From Deltaproteobacteria bacterium (GTDB taxonomy: Bacteria; Desulfobacterota_B; Binatia; Bin18): a stretch of DNA of 14,385 bases. Where the stretch lies: the NCBI GenBank assembly GCA_012271025.1, contig JAAXHF010000526.1, positions 1 through 14,385 on the forward strand, in the 5' to 3' direction. Position 1 is the stretch's first letter. Every line of letters begins with the position of its first letter. Below are positions 1 through 6,008 of this stretch, piece by piece. The position numbers were made by a program, and so were the translations under genes. The notes beneath the pieces were generated by a model, which saw only the letters and a program-made list of their open reading frames with translations, was not told the DNA's origin and did not search any database.

Positions 1-10
1 GACCCGAGAT

Positions 11-26
11 CCCCAAGCGTTTGGGG
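11..26. other. Short perfect hairpin upstream of the TA operon
   Basis: CCCCAA and TTGGGG pair perfectly around a four-base GCGT loop. A weak T-rich stretch (TATTTTA, about 34-40) follows. It could be a terminator of a gene lying before the window or part of an operator for the downstream TA promoter. The stem is only 6 bp and there is no clean U-tract, so the role is uncertain. Confidence 0.35.
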
Positions 27-53
27 TAAGTCGTATTTTAGGGATCATTATAC

Positions 54-82
54 TTGACATCATTCTGGGAACAATTGATAAT
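54..82 (+). promoter_or_regulatory. Sigma70-like promoter of the HigB operon, near-leaderless
   Basis: TTGACA (54-59) is a perfect -35 box. After a 17-base spacer comes GATAAT (77-82), a 5 of 6 match to the -10 box. Transcription would start at about 88-90, on the toxin ATG at 88, so the transcript should have little or no 5' leader. No Shine-Dalgarno site lies at normal distance before that ATG, which agrees. A direct repeat ATCATT occurs at 44-49 and 59-64, flanking the -35 box, and could be an operator half-site for autoregulation. Confidence 0.6.
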
Positions 83-87
83 TCGCT

Positions 88-381
88 ATGCGGATCATCA
101 GCAAGAAGCGGTTGCGGGAGTGTTGGGAGCGGCATGCGGACGCCGAGGAGCCGCTGCTTGCCTGGTATAGAGAGGTGGAGAAGGAGGAGTGGGAGACGCC
201 GGTACAGATAACGGAGAAATACCCGAATGCCCGCGTTCTCGGTGATGGCCGGGTCGTCTTCAACATCAAGGGTAACCATTATCGGCTCGTGGTGAAAATC
301 AACTATCCGGGACGTATTGTCTACATCCGCTTCGTGGGAACACATGCCGAATATGACCGCGTAAATGTTCTGGAGGTGTGA
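88..381 (+). CDS. higB: HigB-family mRNA interferase toxin
   Basis: This 97-residue protein has the length and layout of the HigB toxin family (PF09907 type), ribosome-associated or free mRNA endonucleases with a RelE-like fold. Visible family features are an N-terminal basic helix (ISKKRLREC), the central strand pair around VFNIKGNHYRLVV (57-69), and the C-terminal FVGTHAEYDR block (82-91) with the conserved His and Tyr. It precedes its antitoxin gene, the usual higBA order. Toxin stop and antitoxin ATG are separated by one base (TGAGATG), so they are co-transcribed and probably coupled. The start is ATG 88, placed almost at the predicted transcription start, so translation may be leaderless. 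HigB identity is strong; cellular target and activity are inferred from the family. Confidence 0.88.
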   Translation: MRIISKKRLRECWERHADAEEPLLAWYREVEKEEWETPVQITEKYPNARVLGDGRVVFNIKGNHYRLVVKINYPGRIVYIRFVGTHAEYDRVNVLEV

Positions 382-382
382 G

Positions 383-886
383 ATGGCCCCTGGAGAGATC
401 AAACCGATTCGGACCGAACAGGATTATGAGGACGCCCTAGCTCGGATCGACGCGCTGATGGATGCAGCGCCCGGCAGCCCGGAGTTCGAGGAACTCGATG
501 TCCTGGTTGATCTGGTTGAACTCTATGAGAGCAAGCACGAACCGATGGGCTATCCGAGTCCGCTCGCCGCGATTGAGTTCCGTATGGAGCAGGCGACTTC
601 TAAAGCCCTCACCAAGGAGCAGCAGGCGGAACTCCAGGCGCTGGCGGCTCTTCCCGACGAGCAGGTCGATACGAGCGACATCCCTGAGATTCTGGATTGG
701 TCGGGCGCCAAACGCGGGCTTCTGTATCGACCGGTCAAGCAACAGATCACCCTGCGGCTGGATGCCGATGTGGTAGCGTGGTTCAGGGCCAACGCGCCCG
801 GCGGCCGGGGCTATCAGACTGAGATCAACCGCGTGCTGCGCGAACACGCTCGGCGAGCTGCGAAGCGCGCCCGCTCCGGTCCCTGA
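383..886 (+). CDS. Hybrid antitoxin: HigA-type N-terminus, BrnA-type RHH C-terminus
   Basis: Antitoxin partner of the preceding HigB toxin, 167 residues. I start it at ATG 383, not the in-frame ATG 365, because GGAGGT (372-377) sits five bases before 383. Residues 1 to about 75 match the N-terminal part of COG5499 HigA antitoxins (KPIRTEQDYEDALARIDAL, a DELDVL-like segment, AIEFRMEQ). In those proteins a Xre helix-turn-helix follows. Here it is absent. Instead the protein continues as a BrnA/DUF4415-type ribbon-helix-helix: DTSDIPEILDWSGAKRG, then QQITLRLDADVVAWFRA and GRGYQTEINRVLREHA near the end. The likely division of labour is toxin contact by the N-terminal half and operator binding by the RHH half. 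The tail is highly basic (ARRAAKRARSGP). Domain assignments are from recognition of family patterns, not a search. Confidence 0.82.
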   Translation: MAPGEIKPIRTEQDYEDALARIDALMDAAPGSPEFEELDVLVDLVELYESKHEPMGYPSPLAAIEFRMEQATSKALTKEQQAELQALAALPDEQVDTSDIPEILDWSGAKRGLLYRPVKQQITLRLDADVVAWFRANAPGGRGYQTEINRVLREHARRAAKRARSGP

Positions 887-993
887 CAAAGCGGCGGGCC
901 TGGCCGACTGCTTGCCCTTTGCTCCGCTCCGCTCTATGGTATGCCGCGCGTGGGAGAAAGCGCGTTCGGACTACACTACAAGGAGGAAATCGT

Positions 994-1281
994 ATGCCGC
1001 TGTATCTCGACGAAATTTACTGGAATCCGGATCGTACCGGTGAGGTGAAGGCGATGTTCAAGGGCGTGCTCGACGGGACGACGGGTTTTCCCGAGGGGGT
1101 GAGCCTGGTCGGCGGTCCGTGGGCCTCCAACGAAGAGCCGAAAATCGTCCTCGTCCTTGACATCCAAGACCACGCCAAGACGTTTGAGACCTTTCAGGGA
1201 CTGGTCGCCAAGGGTGTGATTGCCAAGCGCCGGCTGACCCCGATTGTTGACTGGGCGTCAATGGATGGGGTGGCTGGCTAA
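994..1281 (+). CDS. Small conserved-looking protein of unknown function
   Basis: A 95-residue protein I do not recognise. The start at ATG 994 is well supported: AGGAGG (981-986) lies seven bases upstream, and the reading frame further up has no comparable site. The sequence is soluble, mildly acidic, with no signal peptide or membrane segment. It has alternating strand-helix-strand character: LYLDEIYW, a helix in TGEVKAMFKGVL, EGVSLVGGPW, a strand KIVLVLDIQD, a helix TFETFQGLVAKGV, and a final strand. This suggests a small dimeric ferredoxin-like alpha/beta fold (DUF3303-like), but that is only a guess. A weak promoter-like pair, TTGCCC (912-917) and TATGGT (935-940), with 17-base spacing lies upstream. 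It is followed 41 bases later by the LOG gene on the same strand. Confidence 0.7.
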   Translation: MPLYLDEIYWNPDRTGEVKAMFKGVLDGTTGFPEGVSLVGGPWASNEEPKIVLVLDIQDHAKTFETFQGLVAKGVIAKRRLTPIVDWASMDGVAG

Positions 1282-1322
1282 GCCCCTCTCCCGTTCAGCC
1301 GCTTCGGAAAGAGTATGCTGCC

Positions 1323-1877
1323 ATGACGCTTTCTCCCCGCCCGCTCGCCGTGACCGTATACTGCTCCTCGAGCCGGCAGCTGGCCCCGGTGTATACCGCC
1401 GAAGCCGAAGTGTTGGGGCGGCTGATCGCCCAACGCGGTCACCGCCTGGTGTACGGCGGCGGCAATATCGGCCTGATGGGCGCGCTGGCCCGTGCCGCGC
1501 TGGCCGAGGGCGGCCAAGTCACGGGAGTGATCCTCAAGGACTTTCTCGACCGGGGCTACGCCCAAGACGGCCATGAGATGCACGTGGTCACCGATATGCG
1601 GGCCCGCAAGCAGGGTCTGGAAGAGCTGGGCGATGCCTATATTGCCCTGCCCGGCGGCTTTGGCACGATTGAAGAAGTCTCCGAGGTGCTGGCCCTAAAG
1701 CAGCTCGGCTTTCATGCCAAGCCTATCGTCTTTGTGAACACCAACGGGTTCTTCAGCCCGCTGCTGCGCCTCTTTGACCGGGCGTTTGAGGAAGCCTTCA
1801 TCCACGAGCGCTTCCGCGACGTGTACCAGGTGACCGATACCCCCCAGGCCGCCCTCGAGCTGATCGAAACAGCCTGA
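1323..1877 (+). CDS. LOG-family protein (cytokinin riboside 5'-monophosphate phosphoribohydrolase-like)
   Basis: A 184-residue Rossmann-like enzyme of the TIGR00730/LOG family. Members release a free base from nucleoside 5'-monophosphates; characterised ones act on cytokinin ribotides or AMP, and many bacterial homologues were once mislabelled lysine decarboxylases. The diagnostic motif PGGFGTIEE is at residues 110-118, and the preceding MRARK segment (92-96) supplies the conserved Arg-Lys. The N-terminal VTVYCSSS and VYGGGNIGLMG segments form the nucleotide-binding loops. Length is normal and all key residues are present, so it looks active. A purine-rich GGAAAGAG (1306-1313) precedes ATG 1323. 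The TraB-family gene follows in the same frame after about 30-50 bases, so the two are probably co-transcribed. The physiological substrate cannot be read from sequence. Confidence 0.93.
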   Translation: MTLSPRPLAVTVYCSSSRQLAPVYTAEAEVLGRLIAQRGHRLVYGGGNIGLMGALARAALAEGGQVTGVILKDFLDRGYAQDGHEMHVVTDMRARKQGLEELGDAYIALPGGFGTIEEVSEVLALKQLGFHAKPIVFVNTNGFFSPLLRLFDRAFEEAFIHERFRDVYQVTDTPQAALELIETA

Positions 1878-1925
1878 GCCTCTGATTCGTCTGCTGCGGA
1901 GGAAGCCACGCGACGGTTCTGCCAG

Positions 1926-2828
1926 TTGATTCTTGCCCCGGCGGTGTGCCTGCTGCTCACCCGCCCGGCCCTGGCCCAGACTCCGCCCGGGGAGTCCACA
2001 CCGGCCCGTTCGCAGACGGGCGCTTTTGACCGGGGCCTGCTGTGGAAGATCGGTACGGGCAGCCCCAGGCCAAGCTATGTGTTTGGCACAATCCATTCCG
2101 CCGACCCGCGCGTTGTCCGGCTCCCGTCCGCAGTGCAGGCGGCCTTTGATGAGAGCGAGCATTTTTGCCTGGAACTCGTGCTCGATGCGCGGGCTTCATC
2201 CGTCCTGGCCCAGCGCATGGTCTTGGCCCAGGGACACAGCCTGCGGGAGGTGCTTGGCGGGCCGCTGTTTGACGCCGCCGTGCCGGTGATGGCGCAACGC
2301 GGCGTGCCCGAACCGGCTCTGCTGCGCCTCAAACCCTGGGCGGTGGTGATGCTGCTGAGTGGTCCGCGACACAAGACGGGCCAGGTTCTGGACCTCAGCC
2401 TGTATGAGATTGCACGGCAACAGGGGAAGTCCATCTGTGGTCTGGAAACGGTCGAGGAGCAGGTGGCGGTTTTTGATACCGCGCCCGTTGCCGAGCAGGT
2501 GATCCTGCTGCGCGATAGCGTCACCCGCTATGCCGAGCAGTCGGCCCTGCTGCCCCGCCTGATTGAGCGCTACCTGGCCCGCGATCTGGCCGGGCTGGTC
2601 AGTATCAGCCAGCAGAGCAGTCCGAGCGATGCGGCGGTCAGGCGCGTCGTGGATGGGTTCATGCAGCGGCTGCTGGCCCAGCGCAATCCGCGCCTGGTGG
2701 ACCGCATGGACGCCGTCATCCGCAGCGGCGGGGCGTTCATCGCCGTTGGCGCCCTGCACCTGCCGGGCGAGCAGGGCGTGCTGCGGCTCCTGCACCAACG
2801 CGGCTATACGCTCGAAGCCATATACTGA
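1926..2828 (+). CDS. TraB/GumN-family exported protein
   Basis: A protein of about 300 residues of the TraB/GumN (Tiki-like) superfamily, putative metal-dependent proteases. Family signatures are GTIHS near the N-terminus, CLELV with its acidic residue, KPWAV, GLETVEEQ, and a closing VGALHLPG, which together supply the paired G-x-x-H motifs. The coordinates use TTG 1926, the first standard start in the open frame, giving ILAPAVCLLLTRPALA, a signal peptide without its positive n-region. A good Shine-Dalgarno, GGAGGA (1898-1903), lies 22 bases too far upstream, but exactly four bases before an in-frame ACG at 1908. Starting there restores a basic n-region (RRFCQ) and a classic signal peptide cut after ALA. 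I think 1908 is the true or ancestral start. Its stop is 11 bases from the stop of the convergent crotonase gene. Confidence 0.88.
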   Translation: MILAPAVCLLLTRPALAQTPPGESTPARSQTGAFDRGLLWKIGTGSPRPSYVFGTIHSADPRVVRLPSAVQAAFDESEHFCLELVLDARASSVLAQRMVLAQGHSLREVLGGPLFDAAVPVMAQRGVPEPALLRLKPWAVVMLLSGPRHKTGQVLDLSLYEIARQQGKSICGLETVEEQVAVFDTAPVAEQVILLRDSVTRYAEQSALLPRLIERYLARDLAGLVSISQQSSPSDAAVRRVVDGFMQRLLAQRNPRLVDRMDAVIRSGGAFIAVGALHLPGEQGVLRLLHQRGYTLEAIY

Positions 2829-2839
2829 GGGGATGCGGT

Positions 2840-3649
2840 CTAGCGGCCCTGGAACTGCGGCTTGCGCTTTTCCACAAATGCGCGGGTGGCCTCTTTGTGG
2901 TCTTCAGTCGTCATGGTGATCATCTCATAGGCGAGCGAGGCGTCGAGGATGAGGTTGGCCTGATCTTTGAGCCATTTGTTCACCGAGAGTTTGCTCCAGC
3001 GGATAGCCCAGGTCGGCCCGTCGGCCAGCTCTTGGGCCAGGGCGCGCGCTTTTGGCATGACCTCCTCGGCCGGTACGGCATAGTTCACCAGGCCCATCTG
3101 GGCCGCCTCGCTGCCGTTGACCAGGTGGCCGCGCATGAGGAACTCCTTGGCCCGCGCCGGACCGATCAGCAGCGGCCAGATCACCGCCCCGCCGTCGCCC
3201 GCCACAATGCCGACTCGGGCGTGCGGATCGCCAAAGCGGGCTTTCTCCGAGGCGACAATCACGTCGCAGAACAGGGCGATGGTCGCCCCGAGTCCGACCG
3301 CATCGCCGTTGATGGCGCCGATAATCGGTTGCTCGACCTCCAGCAGGTTCTGGATCAGCCGTTTCCCACCGGCCGGATTCAGACGAAAGCGTTTTGGCTG
3401 CCCGCTGTGTCCGTCCGATCTGGTGGCCATGCCCTTGACATCGCCGCCGGCACAGAAGGCTCTGCCGGCGCCGGTCAGCAGAATGGCGTTGACCTCCGGG
3501 TCGTCGGCCACATCGAGCCAGATGCGCTCAAGCTCGTTGTGGAGCTGAGGATTCACGGCGTTGAGCGAGTCCGGGCGGTTGAGGGTCAGGATGGCCAGCT
3601 TATCGGCCTTTTCAATCGTGATGCACTCGTAGCGGCTGTAGTCTGTCAT
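2840..3649 (-). CDS. Enoyl-CoA hydratase/isomerase (crotonase) family protein
   Basis: A 269-residue crotonase-superfamily enzyme acting on an acyl-CoA thioester. The start is ATG 3649 because AAGGAGG lies eight bases upstream on this strand; the longer open frame to 3850 has no support. The CoA/oxyanion-hole segments are clear: GRAFCAGGDVKG (62-73) and GDAVGLGATIALFCD (115-129), followed by FGDPHARVGIVAGDGG (139-154). Aligned by eye to rat enoyl-CoA hydratase, the two catalytic glutamates (E144, E164) fall on Thr123 and His143. Ordinary hydration is therefore doubtful. Asp152 in the AGDGG loop is a candidate acid/base residue. No other beta-oxidation gene is adjacent, so the substrate is unknown. 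It is divergent from the hydrolase gene at 3817 and convergent with the TraB-family gene. Confidence 0.92.
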   Translation of the reverse strand: MTDYSRYECITIEKADKLAILTLNRPDSLNAVNPQLHNELERIWLDVADDPEVNAILLTGAGRAFCAGGDVKGMATRSDGHSGQPKRFRLNPAGGKRLIQNLLEVEQPIIGAINGDAVGLGATIALFCDVIVASEKARFGDPHARVGIVAGDGGAVIWPLLIGPARAKEFLMRGHLVNGSEAAQMGLVNYAVPAEEVMPKARALAQELADGPTWAIRWSKLSVNKWLKDQANLILDASLAYEMITMTTEDHKEATRAFVEKRKPQFQGR

Positions 3650-3816
3650 CGGGCTTCCCTCCTTATGTTCCGTGGTGTTCCTTGTCGCCGGCATAGCAGG
3701 AGGACGTGTCCGAAACAAGGAAAAGCGAGGCCTGCGGCAACCCCCGGAGCCCCTTGAGATGCCATCAGCACAAGTGATACACCCCTGGCAATCTGACACG
3801 AGCAGGCTCTCCGCCA

Positions 3817-4509
3817 ATGGCGCAATCTCCACGCCCGACCACGCGTTCACTCCGATTCCTGGTTAGCCCAAAAGCGGGCCGGGTGTCTGGCGTGCTGGTC
3901 CGTCCGCCGACCGCGCAGTGTCTGCTCGTATTCGCCCATGGGGCTGGAGCCGGCATGCACCACGCCTTCATGCAGGCCAGCGCCGTCCAGCTCGCCCAGT
4001 GCGGCATTGCGAGCTTCCGCTATCAGTTCCCGTATATGGAGCAGGGCGGCAAGCGTCCGAACCCCGGTCCGGTTCTCATCGAAACGGTCCGCTCGGCCAT
4101 CGCTGCGGCAGACAAGGCGGCCGGCGACCTGCCGCTGTTCGCCGGCGGCAAGTCGATGGGCGGCCGCATGACCTCGCTGGCCATGGCCCAAGAAGCGCTG
4201 CCCGGTGTCCGGGGATTGGTCTTTTTCGGCTTTCCGCTCCACGCCGCCGGCCGGCCGTCGGCCGAGCGCGGCGAGCATCTGACCGACATCCATACCCCGA
4301 TGCTCTTCCTGCAGGGCACGCGCGATACGCTGGCCGATTTGGCTCTGCTGCGCCCCCTGCTGCGTCGCCTGGGAAAACGGGCCAGCCTGCACGTCGTCGA
4401 GGGCGGCGACCACTCTTTCCACGTGCTCAAGCGCTCGGGCCGCACCGATGCGCAGGTGCTGGCAGAGCTGGGAGCGGCGGTGCAGGACTGGACGGCGCGG
4501 CGGGTCTGA
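3817..4509 (+). CDS. KANL3/Tex30-type alpha/beta hydrolase
   Basis: A 230-residue alpha/beta hydrolase of the COG3571/KANL3-Tex30 group. The oxyanion segment FAHGAGAGMHHAFM (39-52) and nucleophile elbow GKSMGGRM (Ser113) are typical. Asp170 in QGTRDTLAD and His199 in GGDHSFH complete the triad. No signal peptide is present, so it should be cytoplasmic. Members are usually annotated as dienelactone-hydrolase-like or simply as hydrolases; the natural substrate is unknown. The Shine-Dalgarno before ATG 3817 is weak (GAGCAGG, about 3802-3808). It diverges from the crotonase gene across a 167-base intergenic region in which I see no convincing promoter. The radical SAM gene follows after about 40-50 bases on the same strand. 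A small hairpin between them has no U-tract, so read-through is likely. Confidence 0.92.
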   Translation: MAQSPRPTTRSLRFLVSPKAGRVSGVLVRPPTAQCLLVFAHGAGAGMHHAFMQASAVQLAQCGIASFRYQFPYMEQGGKRPNPGPVLIETVRSAIAAADKAAGDLPLFAGGKSMGGRMTSLAMAQEALPGVRGLVFFGFPLHAAGRPSAERGEHLTDIHTPMLFLQGTRDTLADLALLRPLLRRLGKRASLHVVEGGDHSFHVLKRSGRTDAQVLAELGAAVQDWTARRV

Positions 4510-4518
4510 GTTTCAAGC

Positions 4519-4537
4519 CCGGCTACCCAAAAGCCGG
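4519..4537. other. Small intergenic hairpin between hydrolase and arsS
   Basis: CCGGCT (4519-4524) and AGCCGG (4532-4537) pair perfectly across a seven-base loop. No run of T follows, so it is not a convincing intrinsic terminator. It might be an RNA-stabilising or attenuating stem between the two cistrons. Confidence 0.3.
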
Positions 4538-4559
4538 CAACTGCTCTATGATTTTCGGT

Positions 4560-5546
4560 ATGCCAAGCCCAATTCCTTCTTTTGCCTCACGAGCGTGTCA
4601 GACGGGCGGCCAACTGCGCCGGACAAGCATTGAGAGCGTGCAGATCAACGTCGGCAAGCTGTGTAACCAGGCCTGCCTGCACTGTCACGTTGACGCCGGT
4701 CCCAAGCGGACCGAGATCATGGACCGTTCAACGCTCGACCTGGCGCTGGACTTGGTCCGTGCGGCGGGTGCGCACACGGTTGATATCACCGGCGGCGCAC
4801 CCGAGCTGAACCCGTCGTTTCGGTATGCGGTGACGAGCCTGCGCGACGCCGGCCGCCGGGTCATTGACCGCTGTAATCTGACGGTCCTGTTTGAGCCCGG
4901 CCAGGAAGATCTGGCCGAGTTTCTGGCCCGGATGGGCGTCGAAATCATCGCCAGCCTGCCGTGCTACTCTGAGGAGAACGTCACCAAACAGCGCGGTCAG
5001 GGGGTGTACGACAAGTCGATTCAGGCCCTGCGGACGCTGAACGCCTTGGGCTACGGCCAGGACGGCTCGGGGCTGAGCCTGACCCTCGTCTACAACCCGG
5101 TCGGACCCCACCTGCCTCCCCCCCAACACCAGCTGCAAGAAGACTATAAGCGCGAGCTGGGTACGCGTTTCGGTCTGGTCTTCAACCAGCTGTACACCAT
5201 CACCAATATGCCGATTGCCCGCTTTGCCCACAGTCTGGAGCGCGACGGTCAGCTCGACGCCTATATGCAGCTGCTGACCGAGGCGTTCAACCCGGCCACC
5301 CTGGACGGCCTGATGTGCCGCTCTCAGGTCAGCGTGTCGTGGGACGGCTTTGTGTACGACTGCGACTTCAACCAGATGCTCGACCTGCGCCTCGGCCACG
5401 ACACGCCCCTGCGCCTGGGCGAACAGTCGGCCGCCGATCTCGTCCGGGCGCTGGAACATCGGGCCATTGTGGTCGGCTCACACTGCTACGGCTGCACGGC
5501 CGGGGCGGGCAGTTCGTGCGGCGGCGCCTTAGAAAAGCTCGGCTAG
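4560..5546 (+). CDS. arsS: Arsenosugar-biosynthesis-type radical SAM protein ArsS
   Basis: A 328-residue radical SAM protein of the ArsS (TIGR04167, radical SAM/Cys-rich, DUF3641 C-terminus) family. The cluster-binding CxxxCxxC is C35-C39-C42 in GKLCNQACLHCHVDAGP. The SAM-binding GGAPE equivalent is ITGGAPELNP, followed by NLTVLFEPGQ and SLPCYSEENV, which are family-typical. The Cys-rich tail has GLMC, YDCDFNQ and CYGCTAGAGSSCGG (C309, C312, C320), candidate ligands for an auxiliary iron-sulfur site. Some family members carry selenocysteine in the tail; here all visible positions are Cys. ArsS is proposed to add a deoxyadenosyl group to methylated arsenic in arsenosugar formation, but its usual partner ArsM is not in this window. 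Two in-frame ATGs (4548 and 4560) are possible; neither has a strong Shine-Dalgarno. HicA starts 14 bases after the stop. Confidence 0.9.
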   Translation: MPSPIPSFASRACQTGGQLRRTSIESVQINVGKLCNQACLHCHVDAGPKRTEIMDRSTLDLALDLVRAAGAHTVDITGGAPELNPSFRYAVTSLRDAGRRVIDRCNLTVLFEPGQEDLAEFLARMGVEIIASLPCYSEENVTKQRGQGVYDKSIQALRTLNALGYGQDGSGLSLTLVYNPVGPHLPPPQHQLQEDYKRELGTRFGLVFNQLYTITNMPIARFAHSLERDGQLDAYMQLLTEAFNPATLDGLMCRSQVSVSWDGFVYDCDFNQMLDLRLGHDTPLRLGEQSAADLVRALEHRAIVVGSHCYGCTAGAGSSCGGALEKLG

Positions 5547-5560
5547 AGACTGCTGTCAGC

Positions 5561-5746
5561 ATGAAAGTTGGCGAGATGCTACGGCTGCTCCGCGATGATG
5601 GCTGGTATCTGGTGACAAGACGAGGGAGTCATCGACAGTTTAAGCATCCTAGCAAATCCGGTCGGGTCACGGTTGCGGGCAAGCCTAGTGACGATCTGGC
5701 TCCTGGGACTCTCAACAGCATTCTCAAGCAAGCCGGTCTGAAGTAG
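5561..5746 (+). CDS. hicA: HicA-type mRNA interferase toxin
   Basis: A 61-residue toxin of the HicA/YcfA family, with a double-stranded-RNA-binding-like fold that cleaves mRNA. The key catalytic histidine is His24 in RRGSHRQF, at the same position as in the classical E. coli protein. Family motifs around it include MLRLLRDDGWYLV before and GRVTVAGKPSDDLAPGTL after, with the usual ILKQAGL end. Length is complete. The start ATG 5561 has no clear Shine-Dalgarno; it lies 14 bases after the arsS stop and may depend on read-through from that gene. The antitoxin HicB follows after eight bases. This is the typical hicA-hicB order. Confidence 0.93.
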   Translation: MKVGEMLRLLRDDGWYLVTRRGSHRQFKHPSKSGRVTVAGKPSDDLAPGTLNSILKQAGLK

Positions 5747-5754
5747 GGGGCTGC

Positions 5755-5961
5755 ATGCGTTATGTCATCGTGATTGAAAGAGCGCAGAATAACTATTCGG
5801 CCTACGTGCCGGATCTGCCTGGCTGTATCGCCACTGGGGCGACTGTACAAGAGACGGAACACCTGATCCGCGAAGCCATAGCATTACACGTGACTGGACT
5901 CCGAGAGGATGGTCTGCCTGTTCCGGAGCCCTCAAGTCAGGTCGCCTATGTCGAGGTCTGA
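5755..5961 (+). CDS. hicB: HicB-type antitoxin, short form without DNA-binding domain
   Basis: A 68-residue HicB-family antitoxin. It has the degenerate RNase-H-like fold seen in MRYVIVIERAQNNYSAYVPDLPGC (strands and the conserved P-D-L-P-G-C turn), GATVQETEHLIREAIALHV and a short LPVPEPSSQ tail. AGGGGG (5745-5750) lies four bases before ATG 5755. It should bind and inhibit HicA. Longer HicB proteins end in a helix-turn-helix or ribbon-helix-helix domain for autoregulation; this one ends at AYVEV with no such domain. Autorepression would have to come from elsewhere or be absent. Such short forms are common in bacteria, so it is probably intact. Confidence 0.92.
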   Translation: MRYVIVIERAQNNYSAYVPDLPGCIATGATVQETEHLIREAIALHVTGLREDGLPVPEPSSQVAYVEV

Positions 5962-6008
5962 GACTCCCGTCGGACCTGCAAGCATCATACACATGTAAGG
6001 AGACCGGA

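Noticed and set aside
2829..2839. Bidirectional terminator between the convergent TraB-family and crotonase genes
   Set aside because: Only 11 bases separate the stops and no stem or U-tract is present.
3650..3816. Divergent promoters between crotonase and hydrolase genes
   Set aside because: TTGAGA (3754-3759) has no acceptable -10 at normal spacing; nothing convincing on either strand.
3918..4509. Fusion of the hydrolase-region frame with ArsS, since the arsS frame is open back to 3918
   Set aside because: The upstream part is a high-GC open shadow of the hydrolase gene; ArsS homology starts only after 4560.
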